DNA of 7,594 bases, taken from NCBI GenBank assembly GCA_025358235.1, contig JANYKH010000282.1, forward strand, positions 1-7,594. Reading direction: 5' to 3'. A program made the translations under genes and the position numbers. The DNA is from Chloroflexota bacterium (GTDB taxonomy: Bacteria; Chloroflexota; Dehalococcoidia; Dehalococcoidales; RBG-16-60-22). Shown here one piece after another: positions 1-5,900 of this stretch (positions are counted from its first letter, which is position 1; each line of letters begins with the position of its first letter). The notes beneath the pieces are model-generated. The model was not told the origin of the DNA. It did not search any database and was given only the letters and a program-made list of their open reading frames with translations.

Positions 1-1049
1 CCAAGACGGCCGGAGCTGAAGTGGTGGGGACGATGGTCCAGGCCACAAGAACGGCCTCACGCAATTTCTACGTAGGCAAAGGTAAACTCGATGAGATAAT
101 CGCGGCCCAGGAAACCCTCGGGTATACGACGATTATTTTTGACGATGAATTATTACCCCAGCAGGAACGCAACCTAGAAGATGCGATAAGAGTCAAAATC
201 ATCGACCGTGTCGCTTTAATTTTGGACATTTTTTCACAGAGAGCCCATACCCGTGAAGGCCGCCTGCAGGTAGAACTGGCGCAGCATAAATATCTCTTAC
301 CACGCCTGGCGGGGCAATGGAGCCATCTTGAGCGACTGGGAGGCGGCATTGGGACGAGGGGCCCCGGCGAGTCACAGCTTGAGACTGATAGGCGTCTGAT
401 TAAAGACCGTATATTACGAATCGAGAAACAGCTTGATGACGTGCGCAAGCAGCGCAGTCTTTATCGGGATCAGAGGCGCAAGGCCGGAATTCCGGTGGTC
501 AGTCTGGTAGGCTACACCAACGCGGGCAAAAGCACTTTACTTAATGCTTTGAGCCAGGCCGGCGTCGTTACCCAAAAAACGCTGTTTACTACTCTGGACC
601 CTACGACGCGTCGCATCACCCTACCCGATAATACCGTCGTCTTATTGACCGATACGGTAGGTTTCATTCGGCGTTTACCGCCGACGATTGTCTCGGCTTT
701 CAGAGCAACGCTTGAAGAACTGGAAGAGGCCTCCGTTCTGGTCCATGTTCTGGATTTTGCCTCTCCGGAAGCTGATAAGAAATGTGCCACGGTTGAAGCT
801 ATCCTCAAGGATCTGAATCTTCAAGATAAGCCTATGATCACCGCCCTTAATAAAATCGACTTGGTGCTGCCAGCCGATCAAAAATGGGATGAAACCAGCG
901 CAACAGCATATCTGACCAAAGAAATGCCACCCGCTCCGGGAACCCTGATGATGTCCGCGGTTAAGGGGTGGGGGTTAAAGAAGCTGTTGGAAATGGTGAC
1001 CGAAAAGGTCAACCAGGGTCAAGTCTCCACAAATATTCCTCCCAGGTAG
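1..1049 (+). CDS. hflX: GTPase HflX, 5'-truncated by the window edge
   Basis: HflX is a ribosome-associated GTPase of the Obg/HflX group that binds the large subunit and splits stalled ribosomes, notably under heat stress. The reading frame is open from base 3 to the stop TAG at 1047-1049. It already encodes the family's N-terminal TAGAEVVG-like segment at base 6 onward, so the GTG at 21 is not the true start and roughly 20-60 residues are missing to the left. Visible parts are the YVGKGKLDEI segment of the HflX N-terminal domain, the hallmark GTRGPGESQLE at about 351-383, the P-loop GYTNAGKS at 510-533, the G3 motif DTVGF at about 651, NKID (G4) at about 849 and a G5-like SAVKG near the end. 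All guanine-nucleotide motifs are intact. The short C-terminal tail ends normally for the family. Identification is firm; only the 5' end is unknown. Confidence 0.96.
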   Translation, partial: KTAGAEVVGTMVQATRTASRNFYVGKGKLDEIIAAQETLGYTTIIFDDELLPQQERNLEDAIRVKIIDRVALILDIFSQRAHTREGRLQVELAQHKYLLPRLAGQWSHLERLGGGIGTRGPGESQLETDRRLIKDRILRIEKQLDDVRKQRSLYRDQRRKAGIPVVSLVGYTNAGKSTLLNALSQAGVVTQKTLFTTLDPTTRRITLPDNTVVLLTDTVGFIRRLPPTIVSAFRATLEELEEASVLVHVLDFASPEADKKCATVEAILKDLNLQDKPMITALNKIDLVLPADQKWDETSATAYLTKEMPPAPGTLMMSAVKGWGLKKLLEMVTEKVNQGQVSTNIPPR

Positions 1050-1317
1050 AACTGCCAAAAAACGGCAAGGTTCAATACCGGGCCTGTAGTTTCTGCCACT
1101 TCGGCGACGACGGAAGGCGCCACGGGCTTCCTGAGAGGTCAGGGATTTGTATCACGGCGATAATCTGTGTGAGTATTTTCTACAACCGCGAAATATTATG
1201 GATTTATAAACCACGGGGGCGCACTATAGATGTTATGTCATCTGCGCACCTAAAACTAAACAATAGTATAATGGGAATATAAGGGAACAATTTCTTTAAT
1301 AATGATGGCGGTGGAAG
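1050..1317. other. 268-bp intergenic region, mostly unexplained
   Basis: No convincing gene or intrinsic terminator for hflX is visible here. The left half is GC-rich and the right half AT-rich, as expected for a promoter region of the downstream lipoprotein gene. A small imperfect hairpin can be drawn at 1219-1247: GCGC at 1219-1222 pairs with GCGC at 1244-1247, AGATG at 1228-1232 pairs with CATCT at 1239-1243, and a 5-nt bulge lies on one side. It sits just upstream of a perfect -10 hexamer at 1267-1272. Its significance is uncertain. Confidence 0.4.
1267..1272 (+). promoter_or_regulatory. candidate -10 box for the rhodanese lipoprotein gene
   Basis: A perfect TATAAT lies 45 bp upstream of the ATG at 1318. 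No good -35 hexamer is found at 16-19 bp upstream; the best match is TGCGCA at 1243-1248, three of six positions. The promoter is therefore supported only by the -10 box, its position and the AT-rich surroundings. Confidence 0.45.
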
Positions 1318-1800
1318 ATGATGCGGCAATTATTTCTAATTTTGATGATTCTTTTATTAACGTCGGTGATTTACATGAGTTGTTCAGCAAATCAAAAACC
1401 GGGTAACATCACCGGATCTACGTCAAAATCAGCGGAGACATTCTCGCCGTTCGTATCCCCGCCCCCCATGACGTCTGAAAATGTTACCGTAGAGCAGGCA
1501 AAGGCGTTAATAACAAAAAACAAGGATAATCCCAATTTCGTCATTCTTGACGTCCGTACCCCGGATGAATTCAAGTCCGGCCACCTGGCAGACGCCATCA
1601 ATATCGACTTTTACGGGGCTGACTTTAAAACTTACCTGGATCAGCTAGACAAGAACAAAACGTATCTGGTCTACTGCCGCACTGGTGTTCGCAGCACAAA
1701 TTCCGTCAATATTATGTTAAGCATGAAATTTACAAGGCTATATAATATGACTGGCGGTATTACGGCATGGACCGGGGCAAAACTGCCTGTTGTAAACTGA
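1318..1800 (+). CDS. exported rhodanese-like domain lipoprotein
   Basis: This is a 160-residue protein with a single rhodanese domain on a membrane anchor. Residues 4-18 are a strongly hydrophobic signal segment ending in YMSC with Cys22. This resembles a lipobox, although Tyr at -3 is atypical. Residues 23-55 are a Ser/Thr/Pro-rich linker, and the rhodanese fold runs from about 56 to 158 (ILDVRTPDEF, GHLADAINID). The active-site loop is CRTGVR with catalytic Cys120, so it keeps the sulfur-accepting cysteine and the six-residue loop of thiosulfate sulfurtransferase/PspE-like single-domain rhodaneses. The likely role is sulfur transfer or persulfide handling outside the cytoplasmic membrane; the true acceptor is unknown. 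ATG at 1318 is preceded by a modest GGTGGAAG, and the ATG at 1321 is an equal alternative. The gene stands alone and converges on the tRNA gene. Confidence 0.88.
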   Translation: MMRQLFLILMILLLTSVIYMSCSANQKPGNITGSTSKSAETFSPFVSPPPMTSENVTVEQAKALITKNKDNPNFVILDVRTPDEFKSGHLADAINIDFYGADFKTYLDQLDKNKTYLVYCRTGVRSTNSVNIMLSMKFTRLYNMTGGITAWTGAKLPVVN

Positions 1801-1835
1801 TTCATACGGCTAAATATAAGACGGTGTTTTGAACA

Positions 1836-1907
1836 TGGGCTCGGCAGGTTTCGAACCTACGACCAAACGGTTATGAGCCGTCCGCTCTACCCCTGAGCTA
1901 CGAGCCC
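1836..1907 (-). tRNA. tRNA with CAU anticodon (elongator Met or lysidine-modified Ile2)
   Basis: On the - strand the 72-nt cloverleaf is complete. The acceptor stem is 7 bp, GGGCTCG with CGAGCCC, with discriminator A. The D stem is GCTC/GAGC with a short D loop. The anticodon stem is GACGG/CCGTT around the loop CTCATAA, and the T stem is GTAGG/CCTGC with loop TTCGAAA. CCA is not encoded. The anticodon is CAU. It is not an initiator: G1 pairs normally with C72, and the three G-C pairs next to the anticodon loop typical of initiators are not in the GGG/CCC arrangement. Distinguishing elongator Met from Ile2, whose C34 TilS converts to lysidine, is not certain. The anticodon arm and variable region (CTCATAACCG, then TGGTCGTAGG) recall bacterial Ile2 tRNAs as I remember them. 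No terminator is evident at its 3' side. Confidence 0.95.
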
Positions 1908-1925
1908 GCTTAGCGAGCAGTTTTG

Positions 1926-1955
1926 ATTATACCCTCGCTGCCGGAAAACCGTCAA
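1926..1955 (-). promoter_or_regulatory. promoter of the tRNA gene
   Basis: Read on the - strand, TTGACG (1955-1950) and a perfect TATAAT (1931-1926) are separated by 18 bp. This predicts a transcript start near 1919, about a dozen bases before the mature 5' end of the tRNA at 1907. Both the match and the position fit a strong housekeeping sigma-70-type promoter for a stand-alone tRNA gene. Confidence 0.8.
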
Positions 1956-2026
1956 GGTAAACCGGCCCATATTGCCTTAACGGGTGCTTCAGGCAAGAAA
2001 ATAGTCATGTGATAGGCCTGTATCTA

Positions 2027-2056
2027 TTGACAGGCGTGCGGGTGATGCTCTACGCT
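2027..2056 (+). promoter_or_regulatory. probable promoter of the small zinc-ribbon gene
   Basis: A perfect -35 TTGACA (2027-2032) is followed after 18 bp by TACGCT (2051-2056), a weak -10. The predicted transcript starts about 25 bp before the ATG at 2090. The -35 lies within an inverted repeat, GCCTGT-N8-ACAGGC (2016-2035), which could be an operator but may be chance. No other gene upstream reads in this direction from nearby, so the small gene needs a promoter here. Confidence 0.5.
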
Positions 2057-2089
2057 TGATTTAGTCACGGGAAATTTTTGGAGGAAGAC

Positions 2090-2233
2090 ATGGAAGCGTA
2101 TTGCGTAAAGTGCCGCGAAAAGAGAGAAATGAAGAATGCCAAGGCTGTTCTGATGAAGAACCAGAAGCCGGCAACTCAGGGCGTCTGCCCCGTTTGCGGC
2201 ACCAAGATTTTCAGAATCGGCAAAGCTAAGTAA
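2090..2233 (+). CDS. 47-residue zinc-ribbon protein, DUF5679 type
   Basis: This small gene encodes a basic 47-residue protein starting MEAYCVKCREKREM and ending CPVCGTKIFRIGKAK. Two CxxC pairs, Cys5/Cys8 and Cys33/Cys36, are spaced as in a zinc ribbon, and the layout matches the DUF5679 family of tiny, nearly single-domain proteins known from Chloroflexota and other bacteria. The function is unknown; Lys/Arg richness and size would suit binding to RNA, the ribosome or RNA polymerase, but that is inference. The start is decided by an excellent Shine-Dalgarno, GGAGG at 2080-2084, 5 nt before the ATG. The gene is monocistronic, with its own candidate promoter upstream and an intrinsic terminator 21 nt after its stop, which suggests steady, independent and possibly high expression. 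Confidence 0.9.
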   Translation: MEAYCVKCREKREMKNAKAVLMKNQKPATQGVCPVCGTKIFRIGKAK

Positions 2234-2254
2234 GATTAAATCGAACGAAGAGTG

Positions 2255-2288
2255 AAGGCCGGGAGTTCTAAAATCCCGGCCTTTATTG
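2255..2288 (+). terminator. intrinsic terminator of the zinc-ribbon gene
   Basis: A perfect 10-bp stem, AAGGCCGGGA (2255-2264) with TCCCGGCCTT (2274-2283), encloses a 9-nt loop and is followed by a short T-rich tract (TTTATT). It begins 21 nt after the stop codon at 2233. It separates the small gene from the glycosyltransferase operon. Confidence 0.88.
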
Positions 2289-2324
2289 TGCCTCTTCTGC
2301 GGAACAGAGTTTCAGGGCAGACTG

Positions 2325-2333
2325 TGGTACAAT
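2325..2333 (+). promoter_or_regulatory. extended -10 promoter candidate for the glycosyltransferase operon
   Basis: TGG followed directly by TACAAT (2328-2333) forms an extended -10 element just downstream of the terminator at 2255-2288. No TTGACA-like hexamer is found at the right distance, which is tolerated by extended -10 promoters. Transcription would begin near 2340, giving a very short leader of about 13 nt with GAGG (2341-2344) 8 nt before the ATG at 2353. Confidence 0.5.
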
Positions 2334-2352
2334 AAAAACCGAGGTTTTATAA

Positions 2353-3459
2353 ATGAGCAAACTTCTTACTCTGATAGTCCCTACCTATAACGAACATGAC
2401 AACATCGAACCTCTGATCAGCGCAGTCCAAAAAGCCGTCAGCCCGTATCCTTACCAGATGCTTTTCATCGATGACAATAGCAAGGATGGCACGGCCGAAC
2501 TCATTCAGTCCCTTTCCAAAACGTATCCGGTGCAGGTGATTGTACGTAAAGACAAACGCGGTCTGGCTTCCGCAGTCGTGGACGGCATCGGCTACGCTAA
2601 AGGAGAAATCATCGGCGTGATGGATGCAGATTTGCAGCATCCGCCTGAAGTTATTCCAAAGTTGATTGCAGCGGTTAATGGCGGGGCGAGCGTGGCTGTG
2701 GGCAGTCGATATGTTAAGGGGGGAGGTTGTGAGGGGTGGAGTCGGTCCAGGCGCATAATCTCCAAAGGCGCCACTTTAATATCACATGTATTTTTACCGG
2801 CGACAAAAAATGTAAAAGACCCGATGTCCGGCCTTTTTATGTTCAAGCGAGAGGTGGTACAAGGGGTCAAACTTAACCCCACCGGTTATAAAATATTGCT
2901 TGAAGTTCTGATGCTGGGCAAGATAGACAAGGTGGCGGAAGTGCCTTTCGTATTTCGGACGCGCAGCCGCGGCGAGAGCAAACTTAACGCCAAACAGCAG
3001 ATCGATTATCTGAAACATGTCTATAGCCTCATGAAACGCACAGGCGAACTGGTCCGCTTCGTAAAGTTCATTATCGTCGGCGGCAGCGGTATTGTTGTCA
3101 ATCTAGGCCTTCAGCGGCTCCTGGTTGAAGTGGCCCATCTGGACCCGATCTGGCCGGCTCAGGCTATCAGTGTAGAGACGTCCATTATAACCAATTTCCT
3201 GTTTAATAATTATTTCACTTTCGGCGACCGGCGTTCCAGTTCCGTGACGCGCACAATGGGAAGCCTGCTGCGGTTTAACCTGGTCAGCCTGGTTGGGCTT
3301 GCGGTGAACCTAGGTATCTCCGCGTTCTTCTACGGAGTTGTTCATCTGAATTACTCTTTAGCCAACTTGATCGGTATCGTAATCGCCTTCGCAGCTAACT
3401 ACCTGTTGAGCAATTTTTGGGCCTGGGATGCACGCAAGCCTAAAGTGAAATCAGAATAG
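2353..3459 (+). CDS. DPM1-like family 2 glycosyltransferase fused to a GtrA membrane domain
   Basis: This 368-residue protein has two parts. Residues 1-225 are a GT-A fold family 2 glycosyltransferase of the dolichol-phosphate mannosyltransferase type. They show the start IVPTYNE, the acidic DDNSKDGT at 40-47, the metal-binding DADLQHPPE at 91-99, VGSRYVKGG at about 117, DPMSGLF at 157-163 and the FRTRSRGESKL loop at 201-211. Residues about 235-360 are a GtrA-like domain with four hydrophobic segments (VKFIIVGGSGIVVNLG; an Asn/Phe-rich NFLFNNYFTF after the second). The expected reaction is transfer of mannose or another hexose from a nucleotide sugar to polyprenyl phosphate on the cytoplasmic face; the GtrA part may anchor the enzyme or help flip the product. 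DPM1-GtrA fusions are known in bacteria and archaea. The gene lies 12 bp before a PMT-like transferase, the natural user of its product. The sugar is not determined by sequence. Confidence 0.92.
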   Translation: MSKLLTLIVPTYNEHDNIEPLISAVQKAVSPYPYQMLFIDDNSKDGTAELIQSLSKTYPVQVIVRKDKRGLASAVVDGIGYAKGEIIGVMDADLQHPPEVIPKLIAAVNGGASVAVGSRYVKGGGCEGWSRSRRIISKGATLISHVFLPATKNVKDPMSGLFMFKREVVQGVKLNPTGYKILLEVLMLGKIDKVAEVPFVFRTRSRGESKLNAKQQIDYLKHVYSLMKRTGELVRFVKFIIVGGSGIVVNLGLQRLLVEVAHLDPIWPAQAISVETSIITNFLFNNYFTFGDRRSSSVTRTMGSLLRFNLVSLVGLAVNLGISAFFYGVVHLNYSLANLIGIVIAFAANYLLSNFWAWDARKPKVKSE

Positions 3460-3471
3460 GCCTGAAAAACC

Positions 3472-4671
3472 TTGAAAAGACCGGATTGGCGATACATTTG
3501 GCATAGCGTCTCTACCTGGCAGTACTTTGGGCTTTTCGTTATCGTTGCGCTGACTATCGTCCTTCATTTCGGCATTATCCGGCAGGTAGATACCCTGATT
3601 TTTGACGAGCAGCACTACGTCGCTGATGCCCGTAACATTCTTTCAGAACAGGGGGATCTGCGGCCTGAGCACCCGCCTCTGAGCAAAGTCTTCATTGTGG
3701 CCGGCATGGCCATTTTTGGCGACAATCCTATCGGCTGGCGCATGTTATCTATCGTGGCTGCTACGATGATATTGATTGTCTTTTACCTTATCTGCCGACG
3801 CCTGAGAATGTCTGACGAAGCCAGTTTGCTCGCAACATTTCTGTTGAGCCTGGAGAACCTGACCTTTATCCAGGGCAGTATCGCCATGCTCGACGTTTTT
3901 TACCTCCTATTTATGTTAACCGCCTTTCTCCTTTACCTTAACCATCGTTATCTTTTTTCAGGGATTTTTATCGCGTTAAGTTCGCTGGGGAAACTGGTGG
4001 GGGTGCTGGCGATACCGGTAATCGGACTCCACTGGCTCTGGAGCCGCCGTAGTTGGCGCATTGACCGTCCGCTGATATTAGGATTGGCATCCGGGGTGGC
4101 ATTTGTTGGCTTACTACCGGTCTTTATTTTTGCTATTACCCAAAAGTGGCAGAGCCCGGTGGATGCGATTAATTCGATGCTCTCACTCAGCGGGAGCCTG
4201 ACATTTGCCAATACCACGCAGGACATCATTTCCCGTCCGTGGCAATGGATACTTCAGCCAACCTACATGTGGTACTGGTACGACCCCCATTATATGGGCG
4301 CCGTCAGTTTCAGTTTGTGGGCGCTGATAATCCCCTCCGTGATCTACATGGGGATACGCGGCTATAAAGGTAATGAGGCAGCCCGTTTCGGACTTTGCTG
4401 GTTTTTCGGGACGTACCTGCTCTGGATACCAATGAGTATTTTTACAGACCGCATCAGCTTCGTGTTTTACATGTATCCTACTGTAGGCTCGATTTGCATC
4501 GGGGTTGGTTTAGCCCTGGGACAACTGATGGATATCTGGCGCACCAGCTCGTCCCGGTTAAAAAGCGCCTGGGCATTCACGGGCGTGATGAGCTACTTGT
4601 TCATACACGTGATTGTATTTATTATTTTGGCTCCGGTTTTTTCCCGCTGGACCTGGTTTATCCGGCCCTAG
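3472..4671 (+). CDS. PMT-family (GT39-like) polyprenyl-phosphate-sugar:protein glycosyltransferase
   Basis: This 399-residue polytopic membrane protein has about ten to eleven hydrophobic segments (first at about 17-35, last at about 370-390). Just after the first segment it has the catalytic-type acidic pair FDEQHYVADA (Asp45-Glu46) and then EHPPLSK at 66-72, signatures of the protein O-mannosyltransferase family. Further family-like stretches are SLENLTFIQGSIAMLD at about 126-141, SRPWQW at about 254-259, and an Arg followed by an FYMYPT loop near 328-337. The family transfers a sugar from a polyprenyl-phosphate donor to Ser/Thr of secreted proteins, or in some bacteria to a lipid. I choose the TTG start at 3472 because no upstream alternative fits between it and the preceding stop at 3459. 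Translation may be coupled, as no clear Shine-Dalgarno is present. The partner upstream should supply the lipid-linked sugar. The acceptor is unknown. Confidence 0.87.
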   Translation: MKRPDWRYIWHSVSTWQYFGLFVIVALTIVLHFGIIRQVDTLIFDEQHYVADARNILSEQGDLRPEHPPLSKVFIVAGMAIFGDNPIGWRMLSIVAATMILIVFYLICRRLRMSDEASLLATFLLSLENLTFIQGSIAMLDVFYLLFMLTAFLLYLNHRYLFSGIFIALSSLGKLVGVLAIPVIGLHWLWSRRSWRIDRPLILGLASGVAFVGLLPVFIFAITQKWQSPVDAINSMLSLSGSLTFANTTQDIISRPWQWILQPTYMWYWYDPHYMGAVSFSLWALIIPSVIYMGIRGYKGNEAARFGLCWFFGTYLLWIPMSIFTDRISFVFYMYPTVGSICIGVGLALGQLMDIWRTSSSRLKSAWAFTGVMSYLFIHVIVFIILAPVFSRWTWFIRP

Positions 4672-4727
4672 ACCGGTCAAACAAATTCCTGATTCCTGCA
4701 TCCAGAACCATTACCTACTAAAATTCG

Positions 4728-4733
4728 AAGGAG
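4728..4733 (+). promoter_or_regulatory. ribosome binding site that fixes the pyrF start
   Basis: AAGGAG lies 8 nt before a TTG at 4742. It argues for TTG as the start and against the in-frame ATG at 4613, which lies inside the PMT gene, and the GTG at 4733, which overlaps the site itself. Confidence 0.75.
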
Positions 4734-4741
4734 TGCCCGGC

Positions 4742-5557
4742 TTGAAATTTACTGAAAAACTGAATGCCGTAATCGATGACAACAGGAGTTTGGTATGTGT
4801 GGGATTGGATCCCGAACCAACTTCCCTGCCGGTCAACGTAAGCTTGTTGAAATTTTGCAGTGACATTATCGATGCCACTTCAAAATCAGTATGCGCTTAT
4901 AAGCTTAACCTGGCCTTTTTTGAAGCCGCCGGTGATGACGGTATGAACGTTCTGAAAAAGGTAGTTCAGCGCGTGCCTGAGAATGTCGCGGTTATCGGTG
5001 ATGGAAAACGCGGTGATATCGGGAATACGGCCAAAGCCTATGCCAGATCCCTTTTTGATAATTTTGGTTTTGACGCCGTTACGGTTTCCCCTTACATGGG
5101 TCATGATTCTCTGGAACCATTTATCGAGTACCGGGATAAGGGCATTTTTGTTTTGTGCCGTACCTCCAATCCCGGAGGTTCTGATTTCCAGAATGTTATT
5201 TGTCAAATTAACGGCGGCACAATGCCGCTGTACCAGCTTGTCGCGCAGAAGGTTAGTACATGGAACAAATATGGCAATCTGGGACTGGTGGTCGGCGCCA
5301 CCTATCCGGAAGAATTAAAGACAATCCGGACACAGCACACGGAAATGCCAATACTTATTCCGGGAGTTGGCGCTCAGGGTGGGGAGTTATCTCTGGTATT
5401 GAAATACGGGACTGACAGGGTGGGGCGAGGCGCCATCATCAACTCGTCACGCCAGATTATTTACGCTTCAAAAGGCGCAGATTTCGCCGAGGCTGCCGGA
5501 AAAGCTGCGGCTAAGCTGCGCGATGAAATTAACAACCTGAAAGCTGCTTCGAAATAA
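4742..5557 (+). CDS. pyrF: orotidine 5'-phosphate decarboxylase, subfamily 2
   Basis: The enzyme removes CO2 from orotidine 5'-phosphate to give UMP, the last step of de novo pyrimidine synthesis, in the cytoplasm. With the TTG start the protein is 271 residues, the usual size of the longer subfamily 2 form. Visible signatures are VGLDPEP at 20-26, the catalytic DGKRGDIGNT at 87-96 (Asp87, Lys89, Asp92), SPYMGHDSLEPF at about 116-127, RTSNPGG at 140-146, PGVGAQGG at 207-214 near the phosphate-binding loop, and INSSRQIIYAS with Arg237. All catalytic residues are present. An ATG at 4613 in the same frame would add 43 residues that overlap the PMT gene and look unlike the family, so it is rejected. 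The gene is 70 bp after the PMT gene and 2 bp before the DUF951 gene, so it is probably co-transcribed with the latter at least. Confidence 0.96.
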   Translation: MKFTEKLNAVIDDNRSLVCVGLDPEPTSLPVNVSLLKFCSDIIDATSKSVCAYKLNLAFFEAAGDDGMNVLKKVVQRVPENVAVIGDGKRGDIGNTAKAYARSLFDNFGFDAVTVSPYMGHDSLEPFIEYRDKGIFVLCRTSNPGGSDFQNVICQINGGTMPLYQLVAQKVSTWNKYGNLGLVVGATYPEELKTIRTQHTEMPILIPGVGAQGGELSLVLKYGTDRVGRGAIINSSRQIIYASKGADFAEAAGKAAAKLRDEINNLKAASK

Positions 5558-5559
5558 TC

Positions 5560-5742
5560 GTGGTTGAACGAGAATTCGTCATTGGCGATAAGGTAATTCT
5601 CAAAAAGAAACACGCCTGCGGCGGGTCAGAATGGGCAGTGGCGCGGGTGGGTGCGGACATCGCCATTAAATGCGAAACCTGCGGACGCAGAATGGTGATT
5701 ACGCGCGATGAATTGATAAAATTGATCAAGAAGCATTCTTAA
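5560..5742 (+). CDS. DUF951 family small metal-binding protein
   Basis: This 60-residue protein matches DUF951 in layout: an N-terminal VIGDKVILKKKHACGGSEW, then VARVGADIAIKC, then CETCGRRMVITRDEL. Cys20, Cys38 and Cys41, with His18 nearby, form a likely zinc site (HxC...CxxC). The surrounding strand-rich sequence suggests a small SH3/OB-like barrel, probably binding nucleic acid, but the function is not established. The GTG start lies just 2 nt after the pyrF stop, with no Shine-Dalgarno of its own visible. It is most likely translated by coupling to pyrF, so its amount should track pyrF. The family is found mainly in Firmicutes and Chloroflexota. No convincing terminator follows. Confidence 0.9.
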   Translation: MVEREFVIGDKVILKKKHACGGSEWAVARVGADIAIKCETCGRRMVITRDELIKLIKKHS

Positions 5743-5831
5743 TCTCCTTATCGCGCCCTACTGCTTCCATTATTATTTCATTTCGTTAGCTGGTTAGTCC
5801 GTCTCAAACAATCGGACGTCCGTTTCGGCGC

Positions 5832-5860
5832 TTGCCATGACCGCAAACGTACATTATAAT
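5832..5860 (+). promoter_or_regulatory. promoter of ilvE
   Basis: TTGCCA (5832-5837) and a perfect TATAAT (5855-5860) are separated by the ideal 17 bp. The predicted start near 5867 gives a leader of about 34 nt before the ATG at 5901, too short for a leader-peptide attenuator or T-box. A 10-bp palindrome CGGACGTCCG (5813-5822) ends 9 bp before the -35 and might be an operator, with low confidence. Confidence 0.78.
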
Positions 5861-5887
5861 GGGGCAAATCATATCACTGAAAATGTT

Positions 5888-5893
5888 GGAGGG
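5888..5893 (+). promoter_or_regulatory. ribosome binding site that fixes the ilvE start
   Basis: GGAGGG lies 7 nt before the ATG at 5901. It shows that the in-frame ATG at 5859, which lies inside the promoter -10 box, is not the start. Confidence 0.85.
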
Positions 5894-5900
5894 TAATATA

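Noticed and set aside
1050..1163. The frame continues for 37 sense codons past the hflX stop (TAG), encoding a Ser/Thr/Ala/Gly-rich stretch, which could suggest stop-codon readthrough or a decayed extension.
   Set aside because: An open run of this length is likely by chance, and HflX already ends at its normal C-terminus before the TAG.
968..1282. Open frame of 104 codons overlapping the end of hflX and running into the gap.
   Set aside because: Its first third overlaps hflX in another frame, the rest resembles no family I recognise, and it has no ribosome site.
1972..1996. Inverted repeat TTGCCT/AGGCAA between the tRNA promoter and the zinc-ribbon promoter, considered as a terminator or small RNA.
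   Set aside because: The 6-bp stem with a 13-nt loop has no T tract on either strand and no promoter fits it as a separate RNA.
4613..4741. N-terminal extension of pyrF from the ATG at 4613.
   Set aside because: It overlaps the PMT coding region, looks unlike OMP decarboxylases, and a good ribosome site points to TTG at 4742.
5797..5822. Hairpin GTCCG (5797-5801)/CGGAC (5813-5817) and the palindrome CGGACGTCCG (5813-5822) as a terminator after DUF951.
   Set aside because: The stem is only 5 bp with an 11-nt loop and no T tract follows. A 10-bp palindrome is expected several times in a window of this size.
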